From UBA9926 sp913064795 (lineage in GTDB: Bacteria; Pseudomonadota; Gammaproteobacteria; Pseudomonadales; Azotimanducaceae): DNA of 64,000 nt. Position 1 is the first letter of the stretch. Every line of letters starts with the position of its first letter. A program made the position numbers and the translations under genes. The stretch lies in assembly GCA_045560765.1 (NCBI GenBank), contig JBJKZD010000009.1:1054001-1118000 (forward strand), read 5' to 3'. The notes under the pieces were generated by a model, which made no database searches, was not told the DNA's origin, and saw only the letters and a list, made by a program, of their open reading frames with translations. This document shows, piece after piece, positions 44,021-52,749 of this stretch.

Positions 44021-46183
44021 TTAACTCGTTTTAGCACTCGGTGTGGGAATTGAGGGCAGTGTCACGGATACGCGAACGCCTGACGGCTCTCTAAGGTTCT
44101 CGACCTGCACCGAACCCGAGTGATGGTCTGCAATCACCCGGACCACATAGAGCCCCATTCCGAAATGCAAACGATTATCAGGATTGTTAGCGCGAGCCGT
44201 CACCATGGAATCAAAAATGCTGCTGAGCAAATTCTCGGGTATCCCCGGTCCTTCGTTGCTGATCGAAAGTGTTAGATCTGGCCCGTTGGCTCGCAGTCGT
44301 ATGTCGATCGCGCCATTGGGGGCTGAGAAATCGATGGCATTGTCGATCAGCTTATCGAGCATTTGTTCGATCCTATAATCACAGATTAAGGCGAAGTGAG
44401 GCTTGGTGCTGGCCTCAAAGAGGAAGGATCGATTGGGCTGCGTGAGCCGGCAATTGCCGACATATGCGCCGAGCAGAAGATTCAGATCGATGGGCTCCAT
44501 ATCCTCACTGATGAGGGCTTCCTCTAAATTGGCGGCATCGGCCAAATTCTGTACGATCAGCCCGATGCGGTTGAGCCCGCGCCGTGCGCTCTCGAGGTAT
44601 CGTTCTCGTCCCTCGGGACTGGGTTCCGAGGCAAGGTTTTCGAGGGACGTTGAAAGGGTATTGAGTGGGTTGTTAATTTCGTGGCGCAGTGTGCGAGGCA
44701 TGTTCTCTAAAAACTGATTGTGCTGGTGTAGGCGCGTCAGCATGTTTGAAATACCCCGGGCTAGGTCTCCCAGTTCATCTCCAGAACCAGTCTCGGCGGC
44801 CAGTCGACTCGAGGTCAGACGACCATAGCGATCGATGACGCTGCTGGCCTCATTGCCCAGACGCCGGATTCGCCGAGCAAGGCGCGCGGAAAACATCAGT
44901 ATGATGCCGGCGAACAAGATGACAGAGATGACCGAAAAATTGACGATCCGCTTTAAGGCGTCTCGCCTTAAATTTAAAATACGATCCGTATTTTGCTTTA
45001 AGACGACGGTTCCAAGGATTGTTTCGTTGTCGATGATTGGGTGGGCCGCGACAATAATCTCGCCATCGGTTGCGGATGAAAAGTACGCCACTGTCGGCGA
45101 GCCCGCGAGTGCTTTTTTGATGATCTGACTTTCATCGCCATCACTGGTGGTTGCCAAGGTTCGCTCAACCAATGCATAAAAGGGGTCCAGCAACCATTCA
45201 GAAAGTGTTGTCATGTTCAAAAAGTTGATGCCGGAAGTGTCCTCACTGAAACCATCGTCGCCAGATCGATAACTGCCAATCTCGGCCCGAATACGACTTT
45301 GGGCGTCAATCACTTGGATATTAGCACCAGAGTAACCGAGGCCTTCAATGATTCTAAGAACCTCTGGCGTCTTTAGTAAAACAAGGCCGAAGGCCTCACG
45401 ACCGCCTGAAGGTAGGGTTCCCGTAATCGATTCAATGGCCCGGGATGAGGCATTGTCCACATCAACAACCGCGAGGCCAAAATTTCGAGTGGAGCCGAGG
45501 AGCGCGAGTGGAATCCGAAATTCAAGCGCATAGCCCGTTGGCGTCCTGACTAACACCCCCGGTACTTGGTTTTCAGCCTCTCCCTTCACCGCGTATCGCC
45601 AGTTTTCATCGACAAGGTAGGCGGTCGTAATGCCCGCTTCCGTGGCGGTGATCACAAGTTGTTGGGTTTCGCCGCGGTAATCGGTATAGGTAATTCTGAC
45701 GTGATCTGATAGGTCGAGGCGAAGGATCTCCTTGTCCCTAAAGATCACGCGATCATCGAGTACCTGAACCAAGGCATAGACTTGACCGTTGTGCTCGCCA
45801 AGTACGAGATAGAATTGATTGACGGCATCCGGATCGTCGCTGAGCAGAGAGGCCTGTCCAAAGCCCACGTTGTAGTCCAGCACATTCTCCCAATCGGTAT
45901 TGTTGCCATCGATTCTGATGGGCTTTTCCAGCGGGTGGGCATAGAGCTTTTCGTAACCCTCTGGGCTGAGGGGTAGCTCATCAAACAGATCCGAGCGACC
46001 ATTGAGCAATGTTGAGATTCCCTCAGCAGTGAGCAACTGCGCGTTTGCTTGGCTGTCGACGAGAATCTCCTCCATTTCACTCAAATAGAGGTAGCTAAAC
46101 CACGGGATCACGACCAAGATAAAGCTGGTCAGAATAAAAAGTTTGGTTCCGAGTTTAGGGCCTTTATAGCTCAGGGCACCCAT
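44021..46183 (-). CDS. sensor histidine kinase with a periplasmic CBM9-like sensor (PdsS-like)
   Basis: 720 residues. First membrane span near residues 12-30 (ILTSFILVVIPWFSYLYL), a periplasmic region of about 380 residues, a second span (VISVILFAGIILMF) and a HAMP-like linker. The kinase core has the H-box TLRHEINNPLNTL, N-box LIDNAIDFS, and G-boxes NEGPGIP and HFGMGLYVV. The opening IPWFSYLYLSEMEE resembles, from memory, the histidine kinases of the proteobacterial dedicated sortase system (TIGR03785-type). The segment PIRIDGNNTDWENV to DHVRITYTD fits a CBM9-like fold. Only three bases separate it from the regulator gene. No sortase or LPXTG protein is nearby, so the target is unknown. Confidence 0.88.
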   Translation of the reverse strand: MGALSYKGPKLGTKLFILTSFILVVIPWFSYLYLSEMEEILVDSQANAQLLTAEGISTLLNGRSDLFDELPLSPEGYEKLYAHPLEKPIRIDGNNTDWENVLDYNVGFGQASLLSDDPDAVNQFYLVLGEHNGQVYALVQVLDDRVIFRDKEILRLDLSDHVRITYTDYRGETQQLVITATEAGITTAYLVDENWRYAVKGEAENQVPGVLVRTPTGYALEFRIPLALLGSTRNFGLAVVDVDNASSRAIESITGTLPSGGREAFGLVLLKTPEVLRIIEGLGYSGANIQVIDAQSRIRAEIGSYRSGDDGFSEDTSGINFLNMTTLSEWLLDPFYALVERTLATTSDGDESQIIKKALAGSPTVAYFSSATDGEIIVAAHPIIDNETILGTVVLKQNTDRILNLRRDALKRIVNFSVISVILFAGIILMFSARLARRIRRLGNEASSVIDRYGRLTSSRLAAETGSGDELGDLARGISNMLTRLHQHNQFLENMPRTLRHEINNPLNTLSTSLENLASEPSPEGRERYLESARRGLNRIGLIVQNLADAANLEEALISEDMEPIDLNLLLGAYVGNCRLTQPNRSFLFEASTKPHFALICDYRIEQMLDKLIDNAIDFSAPNGAIDIRLRANGPDLTLSISNEGPGIPENLLSSIFDSMVTARANNPDNRLHFGMGLYVVRVIADHHSGSVQVENLREPSGVRVSVTLPSIPTPSAKTS

Positions 46184-46186
46184 GGC

Positions 46187-46885
46187 TTATTGATTGGACC
46201 ACCGGTAACCAAAACCGTACTCGCTCTTGATGCACTTAAAGTCGGGATCGATGGCTTCGAATTTTTTGCGTATGTTTCGCATGTGTGTATTGATGGTGTT
46301 GTTGGTAACCAAGGATTGCATGGTCGCGTTCATTAGGGTGTCATAAGAGACTGCGTGCCCAGGCACTCTGACCAATTTCGCGAGCATTCTAAACTCTGTG
46401 CCGGACAAATTAATGGGACTGTTCTGCCATGAAACTAGGAGTGCTTCTTGATCAATCGACATGTCGCCAACAATTTTCGCCTCCGTTGAACCCTTAGCGG
46501 CAAGGTTCCTCGCCTCGTGAATCCGCAGCAAAGAGCTGATTTTCTCTGACAGGTAATCGAGGGAGATGGGTTTAGGTAGGTAGTCCCAGGCACCGAGTCT
46601 GAGACCGCTGATTTTATCAATCTCGGCGATGCGCTCGGTCAAAAAGATAACGGGCAGATTGGGTGATCGGGCCAGTAGATCCCTGCAGAGCTCAAAGCCA
46701 GCATCAACCTCATCCCCCAAGATAATATCTAAAATCACCAGATCCGGGAGTTCGAGATCGAAGCCCGCAATGGCTTCCGTTCGACTAGAAAAACCGCGCA
46801 CGCTGTAGCCTTTCTTTCCGATCGCATCGATATAGTTGGTACGTTGATCAATGTCATCTTCAACGATGACAATTTTCTTCGCCAT
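46187..46885 (-). CDS. OmpR/PhoB-family response regulator
   Basis: 232 residues. Receiver domain with acidic pocket VEDD (residues 8-11), phosphorylation Asp53 in VILDIILGDE, and the conserved Lys in LPKPISLDYL; C-terminal winged helix with LSGTEFRMLAKLVR and KCIKSEYGFGYRWSNQ. ATG 46885 has AAGGA seven bases upstream; a TTG 24 bases earlier is unlikely. It precedes the kinase gene by three bases and pairs with it. The sequence again resembles the sortase-linked regulator type (TIGR03787), which is a memory-based similarity. Confidence 0.9.
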   Translation of the reverse strand: MAKKIVIVEDDIDQRTNYIDAIGKKGYSVRGFSSRTEAIAGFDLELPDLVILDIILGDEVDAGFELCRDLLARSPNLPVIFLTERIAEIDKISGLRLGAWDYLPKPISLDYLSEKISSLLRIHEARNLAAKGSTEAKIVGDMSIDQEALLVSWQNSPINLSGTEFRMLAKLVRVPGHAVSYDTLMNATMQSLVTNNTINTHMRNIRKKFEAIDPDFKCIKSEYGFGYRWSNQ

Positions 46886-46981
46886 GTCCGGGTCCTTCGT
46901 TTCATTCAAAGATAAAGTTAAAGCATTCTAGAGCCAGTCGATAGCCTCAGCGAGCGACTTTTGACGGGTTTAGCAGGCATT

Positions 46982-47275
46982 ATGGCAGACTCCACCAGTT
47001 CTGCAGAATTTTGCCTCGAAGTTTCATCATTCTTTCCAAGAACTTCACTTCAAGGCGGGTTTAATGAAGGTCGAAAAATCATTTTGAGAAGCAGTGTGAA
47101 AGTATTTTTACCGATGCCCGATGAAGACCAGGCAGGCCTTGAACTGACCAACGGGATACTTGTTCCCTTCGATCCAAGTTTCCTTGAAGCCCGCGCTGAC
47201 CTTCAGGAGCGTCCTCCCCCCAAAGGCTGGCCAGTGAGCGGGGCAGTGATTTTTGATGTTTCCTCTGCACACTAA
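46982..47275 (+). CDS. possible small hypothetical protein
   Basis: 97-residue open frame divergent from the response regulator. A GCAGG-like site precedes ATG 46982 (a TTG at 46961 is also in frame). No domain, signal peptide or homologue is recognised; the sequence has no low-complexity warning but also no typical conserved core. I include it with low confidence because the length is borderline for a chance frame in this composition. Confidence 0.3.
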   Translation: MADSTSSAEFCLEVSSFFPRTSLQGGFNEGRKIILRSSVKVFLPMPDEDQAGLELTNGILVPFDPSFLEARADLQERPPPKGWPVSGAVIFDVSSAH

Positions 47276-48150
47276 GCCCCTTATCGGTGACTGCTTGAGT
47301 TGGCGATAGGAGCCTCGATTCAATAGCTTGGGTTACAGAGCTTGAGTTACAGAGCTTGGCATACAGAGCTTGGGTTAAAGCGTTTCGATTAAAGCGCTTC
47401 GATCGCCGAGCCCCAGTGAATGCACTTTGTAAAAGGTGCGCCAGACAGAGCGCTTTCCTATAAGAGGTTTTGATCAAGAGCGATTGACAAAAAGCGCTCC
47501 ATAAAAAGGTCCTGACAAAAAGCTCTTCACAAACAGCGCCTCATAGTAAGCGCTGTTAAAAAACCTCTGATAAAAACCATGTGTTAAAAAGCGCGCTCGA
47601 AAAACTGAGAGAGTCGGTCAAGACCAGCGCTTGAGATAACGCTCTGTACTGGGGTTGGCGCTCACAAACGTCTTGCATAAAGAACGGACGTTAAAAGCGG
47701 GTACTCAGTCTGAGCATCCAGAGGCTCAGACCAAAGGGTGTGATCGCTTGTGGTCCGAGTCGATTGCAATACTTTGCCATTGCAGCTGTTATTGGATGGG
47801 GTGGAGCGGTGAAAGAGACCAACAGCGAACGCTCCCGGATGTTCAATCAGACAGCGCTGTTCATTGGGAAGTTAAATGGGCCCCGATCTGTTGTTTTAAA
47901 CGGGCTCCCAGCCAGCGCAGTTATCCCGTGATGCCAAAGCCTAGCAAGGCCAGAGCTTAGCCAAGCTAGAGCGTAGCTGGCTGACTGCCGGAAGACGGGT
48001 TTGTCTCGGTGAACGGGCTGAGGTTAGTGGGGTGGGTCGTCTAGCGCTCGGGGTCAAAATTCCTGCTGATAATCGCGCTGCAGGATTAGGGGAACGAGAC
48101 TGCCGTGTGGGTATAAGGTGACGATTTTATTCAGTGACCGCGCTCAGCGA
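47276..48150. other. long gene-free spacer with a tandem array
   Basis: About 875 bases between the small hypothetical frame and the ribokinase-like gene. The first part is the 14-nt degenerate array (47321-47614). Around 47940-47985 there is a looser 15-nt periodicity (AAGCCTAGCAAGGCC / AGAGCTTAGCCAAGC / TAGAGCGTAGCTGGC). No convincing gene, tRNA or terminator is seen; frames up to about 100 codons exist but lack support. Confidence 0.7.
47321..47614. repeat. degenerate 14-nt tandem array, about 21 units
   Basis: The segment can be cut into successive 14-base units with few phase slips, for example ACAGAGCTTGAGTT, ACAGAGCTTGGCAT, ACAGAGCTTGGGTT, AAAGCGCTTCGATC, AAAAAGCGCTCCAT, AAAAAGCTCTTCAC, AAACAGCGCCTCAT, AGTAAGCGCTGTTA. 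Most units show A-rich 5' ends followed by AGCGCT or AGCTT. Three units are 13 or 15 bases. The best-preserved copies are at 47321-47376 (56 bases, four units). Confidence 0.8.
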
Positions 48151-49038
48151 TTAACTCAAAAAAGCAACAACCGCCTCGCGAGCAGGAATCGAGGTCGCAG
48201 CGCCAGCTTTTGTGACGCTGAGGGCAGCGGCTGCTGCTGCGGTTTTGAGAGCTTGCTGTACCTCGCCGGTTTCGATCAGCGTGGCGAGGAAGTAACCGGT
48301 GAAAGTATCGCCTGCGCCGGTAGTATCAACAACGTCAACTGGGAAAGCGGGTTGCCAAAATTCAGACCTGGCATCAGCGTATTTTACGCCGGCGCTGCCA
48401 AGCGTCAGGATAATGGCGCTCTCGGGATAGCGGGCCAAAAGTTTTTGAACAATCCCATCGGGGTTGCTGTCTTGGGTGAGTGCTTCTCCCTCGATTTCAT
48501 TGACGATAAAGTAGTCAACCAGGTCCAGTGGCATGGATTTAGCGAAGTCGTTCATCGGCGCCATATTAAACGCAACGCGAACGCCCTTTGATTTCGCTAG
48601 CTCAATCGCAAGCGGATTGTTTTGCGTTTCATTTTGGATCAGCAGCAGGTCGTCGGAGGTTGCGGTATCAAATGCCTCGAGCAGGGGTGCCTCATGGGTT
48701 ACATGGTTCGCACCGCCTAGAATGACGATGGCATTTTCACCCTCGGGGTTGATCTGGATGATCGCCTGGCCGGTAGGTTCTTCGACCACAAGGGTGAAGT
48801 CGGTCAAAATACCATAGCGTTCCATCAGGTCGATGAGCCATTGCCCATCGGCGCCCACCGCCCCAACATGGGTGACCCGAGCGCCGGCTGCGGCCAGTGC
48901 GATCGATTGATTAAGGCCTTTGCCCCCCGGAAAGATACTGTAACCCTGGCTGCTCAGAGTTTCCCCGGCAGAGACAAACTGCGGCACTTGAAATACATGA
49001 TCGATGCAGCAGGATCCGTAGTTGATGACTTGACCCAA
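48151..49038 (-). CDS. ribokinase-like (PfkB family) sugar kinase
   Basis: 295 residues. NYGSCCIDHVFQVP is a typical ribokinase start (N-x-G-S-x-x-x-D-x-x), GGKGLNQSIALAAAG the substrate-binding motif, NEIEGEALTQ a conserved segment and DTTGAGDTFTGYFLA the catalytic PfkB signature with the base Asp. TTG 49038 is chosen because AGGGGA lies five bases upstream and the family N-terminus begins here; an in-frame TTG at 49095 is the alternative. Substrate (ribose, another pentose or a nucleoside) is not fixed by sequence. No sugar transporter is adjacent. Confidence 0.88.
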   Translation of the reverse strand: MGQVINYGSCCIDHVFQVPQFVSAGETLSSQGYSIFPGGKGLNQSIALAAAGARVTHVGAVGADGQWLIDLMERYGILTDFTLVVEEPTGQAIIQINPEGENAIVILGGANHVTHEAPLLEAFDTATSDDLLLIQNETQNNPLAIELAKSKGVRVAFNMAPMNDFAKSMPLDLVDYFIVNEIEGEALTQDSNPDGIVQKLLARYPESAIILTLGSAGVKYADARSEFWQPAFPVDVVDTTGAGDTFTGYFLATLIETGEVQQALKTAAAAAALSVTKAGAATSIPAREAVVAFLS

Positions 49039-49255
49039 AATAATCCCCTGACGTGCGATAGAAGTTAAAGTAGCCCAAGATGGAGCTGAGCTCAATGCGC
49101 GGGAAAGTCGGCGTAGTTATCTTTACTTGAAAACGTCGTCGTAAGGGGTCAACGCGGTATAAAGCGTCTTCCTTTGCCGGCAATAAGTGATCTAGGCGGG
49201 TTATTGAAGAACGCCAAAAAATGTTCTGGAACCAGTTTAAGCAGGAGGATTCATC

Positions 49256-50317
49256 ATGAACAGCGCACACAGAACCCCATTAGGATTGGATTGGGTCGCG
49301 CTTCAAAGGGTGTCGACTTCGACCAGGCGCTGGTGGGTAAAAAGTCGATTTAAGGCTTCACCGCCAATGCAGGCTGTGCTGTTTTTAATCGCTGGATTTC
49401 TCCTGTTGCCGTTGGTGGCTGAGGCGGAGCAGCAATCCGCGCTTCGGGAGGACTCATCCTCACGGGTGACCCTGCGCGTGTTGGGGATTGCTCAGGATGC
49501 GGGTCACCCGCAAATCGACTGCTATGCGCCAAGGTGCCTTTCGGCCTGGCGTGAGGAGACGCCGCCCTCAGGCGCTACCGCTTTGGCCTTAACAATCAGT
49601 GATGCATCTTTCTTTATGTTTGACGCGCCTCCTGAGCTACCGGCGGCTTTGTATCAAGTCTGGCGGGAGAGTCAACTCCGGCTGCGAGATCTAAAAGGGG
49701 TGTTCCTCACCCATGCGCACATGGGCCACTATGCTGGGTTGCTGCACCTCGGCAAAGAAGGTGCCGGAGCGAGTGGTATCCCGGTTTACGCAATGCCGAG
49801 AATGAAAACATTCTTAGAGACGAATGCGCCTTGGGCCCAATTAGTGAATGACAAAAATATTGTGATTCGAGCGCTCAAAGCGGAGCGACCCGAAGTTTTT
49901 GAACAGATCACTGTTACGCCTTGGCAAGTCCCCCATCGGGACGAATACAGCGAAACAGTGGGTTACTTCATTAAAGGTCCCCGGAAGAACGCCTTATACC
50001 TGCCGGATATTGATCAATGGCACCGGTGGGACCGGAGTTTGGCCGATGTGATACAACAAGTGGACTTCGCGTTTATTGACGCAACTTTTTTTGGTGCAGG
50101 CGAACTTCCCGGCCGAGACATGTCGTTGATTCCTCACCCAACGGTGGAATCAACCATGACGTTACTGAAGGATTTGGCGCCGAAGTTTCGACAACGGGTC
50201 ATTTTTATTCACATGAACAACACCAACCCCATGCTTGACCCTGAATCCGCTCAAACCCAGCAGGTTATCCGCGAAGGCTTTAACATCGCCCGTGTCGGGG
50301 CGGCTTTTGATCTTTAA
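49256..50317 (+). CDS. PqqB-like metallo-beta-lactamase-fold protein with an N-terminal membrane anchor
   Basis: 353 residues. Residues 38-58 (QAVLFLIAGFLLLPLVAEAE) form a single hydrophobic segment preceded by 37 residues rich in Arg/Trp, so the protein is probably an uncleaved or unusually long signal-anchored periplasmic protein. The fold is that of PqqB-type MBL proteins: GIAQDAGHPQIDC, CLSAWREE, THAHMGHYAGLL, VPHRDEYSETVG, YLPDIDQWHRW. The metal motif HxHxDH is HAHMGH here, with Gly in place of Asp. ATG 49256 has AGGAGGA six bases upstream. No pqq genes are nearby, so function is open. Confidence 0.8.
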   Translation: MNSAHRTPLGLDWVALQRVSTSTRRWWVKSRFKASPPMQAVLFLIAGFLLLPLVAEAEQQSALREDSSSRVTLRVLGIAQDAGHPQIDCYAPRCLSAWREETPPSGATALALTISDASFFMFDAPPELPAALYQVWRESQLRLRDLKGVFLTHAHMGHYAGLLHLGKEGAGASGIPVYAMPRMKTFLETNAPWAQLVNDKNIVIRALKAERPEVFEQITVTPWQVPHRDEYSETVGYFIKGPRKNALYLPDIDQWHRWDRSLADVIQQVDFAFIDATFFGAGELPGRDMSLIPHPTVESTMTLLKDLAPKFRQRVIFIHMNNTNPMLDPESAQTQQVIREGFNIARVGAAFDL

Positions 50318-50462
50318 TGCGCTTTCTTGATAGTTCGATGTTGTCAGTGGTCATGGCGGTGACTCGAGCGGTGCAGGAGGCCTGTTTAAAATTCTTCCAG
50401 AATTACATCGATGATGGATCTGATTCGGCTACTTTAAGCATGCTTCATGAGGCATCGAATGT

Positions 50463-51830
50463 TTAATCCTCCGTTGTTTCTTGGCGCAGGGTCGATCCTA
50501 AGCGTGCAACCATGAGCAGACCGATGATCGCTGTCGCACCATAAATCATCACGATCCAACTTAGGTCAAAAGAGGGCAGAATGGGCGCCATGATCCCCAA
50601 GATGTGAAAGCTGAGAAACAGAATCGCAATGTTAAAAAATGCGAGCTCCTTTGCAACGGGTGTTGCTAGATTAGGGTCGAGAATTCTTAGCAGTAAAATG
50701 CCGCTGCCCGTCGAACCACAGCAACAGCCGAAAATAGTAAGTCCTCGCTCCGCCCCAAGATGATTGATTCTGGCGCTTGCGCCAAAACACAATAGGGCCG
50801 TGACCAGCGTCACGGCCATGGCGACTAAAAGAATGGGCTGCCAGAATTCAATTAAGAGGCTGAGATTGATGCTGATGAGACTGGCTGTCACCATTAAGTC
50901 AACGGAAGCTCCGGTGATGCGCTTCTGAGTTGCATCGTCAACAAAGTGACCCAGCTGAAAATAATCGAGGCATCTACGAAAGACTACCGTAATCATCAAG
51001 CCATGAAAAAAGAACAGGTTGTAACTAAAGATAGATGCAAAGCCAGTCTCGGCTACCAGAGGCTGCATGAAGGTTAGATACCCATTGGTCAGTAGATAGG
51101 CGCAGCCCAAAAGACCAACATGAAGCGCCAGGGAATCGAGGTTCGCGGGCTGGGTAATTTGCCGCCCCGAGGCCGGCCTTGCACCTTCATCGAAAAGGCC
51201 TCGCTCAAAGTTTCTATCGAGCACGAGGGTTGAATCGTTTTGCAGGTTGCGGCTCAGCATCCAGCGCGCAATCGGAACACCAACCGTAAAAGCGGCGATA
51301 AATCCAAGGCTCGCGTAGATCAAACCGAAATCGAGTGCGTTATCGATCTGAAATTGATCGGACCAAAGGTCCCCTAAAGCAATGGCCTGTCCGGGCCCTT
51401 GGGTAAATCCATGGGTCACGATGATGCCTAGGAATTCTGAGAGCGAAGTCGCGCTGACTTGGTTGTAGGCGAGGATAACCGACAAACCTACGAGCGCCTG
51501 TAGTGCTAGGCTCACCACCCAGATAAGAGATAGCCAGAGACCGCCTAGAGCTGTGTTTGATGCACCGCGGTTCGACTGATCTCGTCCGGTGAGTACCAGA
51601 GACATAAAGCTCAAAGTAAAAAAATGAAAGGCAAAGGCCGTGAAGTCTTCTGGGCGGAAACCCAGCGCCCAGTCTAGAGAGACCAGACAGAATCCTAGAC
51701 CGCCGCCCAAAAGACTTGCTGGCACCAAAGCTTTTTGTAGAAATAGAAATTTAGCCCTCAGGATAACCCCCGCAACCATCAATGCGGCTAAAAATGCGAA
51801 AGCGATGATGCCTGGGAATGTGGTGGCCAT
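50463..51830 (-). CDS. GltS-like sodium:glutamate symporter
   Basis: 455-residue inner-membrane transporter with about twelve hydrophobic segments. QKALVPASLLGGGLGF near residues 35-50 and the second half-repeat with YGATAIIGLLMVARL are features of the GltS (ESS) family, in which two inverted repeats carry LxPxS-type motifs. Family knowledge: Na+-coupled glutamate uptake. The ends of several spans are short and the substrate is inferred from family only. It is convergent with the MBL gene. Confidence 0.75.
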   Translation of the reverse strand: MATTFPGIIAFAFLAALMVAGVILRAKFLFLQKALVPASLLGGGLGFCLVSLDWALGFRPEDFTAFAFHFFTLSFMSLVLTGRDQSNRGASNTALGGLWLSLIWVVSLALQALVGLSVILAYNQVSATSLSEFLGIIVTHGFTQGPGQAIALGDLWSDQFQIDNALDFGLIYASLGFIAAFTVGVPIARWMLSRNLQNDSTLVLDRNFERGLFDEGARPASGRQITQPANLDSLALHVGLLGCAYLLTNGYLTFMQPLVAETGFASIFSYNLFFFHGLMITVVFRRCLDYFQLGHFVDDATQKRITGASVDLMVTASLISINLSLLIEFWQPILLVAMAVTLVTALLCFGASARINHLGAERGLTIFGCCCGSTGSGILLLRILDPNLATPVAKELAFFNIAILFLSFHILGIMAPILPSFDLSWIVMIYGATAIIGLLMVARLGSTLRQETTED

Positions 51831-51994
51831 TCGGAAAACCCTCGAATCAAGATGAGTGAACGCTAATGCTGGAGTGCGCCGAAAGCAATAGGTTGGGTCG
51901 GGTCCGTATAAAAGAAAGTTGCAGGATCCATCAGATGAGCCCTGAATTCTGGCTCATTTGACGGGTATTGAGGCTTCGATCCGCAATATCCACT

Positions 51995-52261
51995 TATAAT
52001 AGGGTAAATATAAAGTATTATGGATAATATATTTAATATTTAGGGTCTTTAGTATTATATTTTAGAATTATTAATGGTATATTGGGTAAATATAATTAAT
52101 AATCAATATTACGGAAATTTTTTCTTAAAAAATCATAAAATGCAAATATTGTGTTAAAAATAACAATATTTTTTAATTAAATATTAACAGGCCCTAAAAT
52201 TAGGGTATATCTGGCATTAAAAATAATATTCGACCCATTTTTATGAAAATATGTATCTTTT
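51995..52261. other. AT-rich island
   Basis: By eye roughly four fifths A/T over about 270 bases, while the surrounding genes are near or above half G/C. GGGTAAATATA occurs twice (52002-52012 and 52084-52094), and several AATATT and ATTAAT palindromes are present. No coding frame of note. Could be a silenced regulatory island, a relic or a structural element. Confidence 0.7.
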
Positions 52262-52474
52262 GGCCTGATACGGGCGCGGGATCTAGCCCTCGCAGGAAAA
52301 TCAACTGTTTATCTCTCGACTCCGTTAACTCTCCAGAGAATTAAATTCTTAAAGCGCAGAACCGCCGAGGGTAAACACCATGAACTTAGACCCGCTCAGG
52401 GGTAAGAGTAGCCCGCTTCAGTGGAATGGTACCAACATAGGGCGCCAAAAAAAGCAGCAGAAATAAACAGAAAA

Positions 52475-52522
52475 CAGTAGACAAAAAGCAGTAGACAAAA
52501 AGCAGTAGACAAAAAGCAGTAG
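52475..52522. repeat. 14-nt tandem array (cagtagacaaaaag)
   Basis: Three exact copies of CAGTAGACAAAAAG at 52475-52488, 52489-52502 and 52503-52516, then a partial copy CAGTAG. A degenerate unit (AAAAAAAGCAGCAG) precedes at 52447-52460. Same 14-base period and same GACAAAAAGC core as units in the 47.5-kb array. Confidence 0.85.
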
Positions 52523-52749
52523 TAAGAAAAACGGAAGTTAAAGCACAGTGGAACACCTGCAAAGACTAGGGCGAGACAGGCGCAGCTAGCCCTTGAGGTT
52601 GAGTGAGGAGATCAGGTTATGGCGATGGCGGTGAGGCATCAAGCCTAGCGTTCGCTAAAAACCGGTCTTAATGCTGGATTCTGGCCGCAACAGAGTATAA
52701 GATCTCGCGGTTTTCACGACCCGATCTCACCTAAGTAAGAGAAATAGCC

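Larger units (their letters stand above)
51831..52749. other. long spacer upstream of EF-G2 containing an AT-rich island and a repeat array
   Basis: About 920 bases without a convincing gene. Features: ATGAGCC/GGCTCAT inverted repeat near 51936-51958; an AT-rich block at 51995-52261; a 28-codon frame from ATG 52380 that is probably chance; the 14-nt array at 52475-52522; and the EF-G2 leader, which ends with AAGAGA before ATG 52750. Confidence 0.6.

Noticed and set aside
47321..47614. CRISPR array.
   Set aside because: Units are continuous 14-base repeats without spacers, and no cas genes are near.
47740..47931. A 63-codon GTG frame with a hydrophobic opening in the large spacer.
   Set aside because: No family resemblance or clear ribosome-binding site, and overlapping frames of similar length exist. 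Treated as chance.
47655..47960. A 101-codon frame in the same spacer.
   Set aside because: Composition is atypical (many Cys, Trp, His) and no domain is recognisable.
52380..52466. A 28-codon frame before the EF-G2 gene as a possible leader peptide.
   Set aside because: Weak ribosome-binding site and the frame ends in the A-rich repeat region; no sign of attenuation structure.
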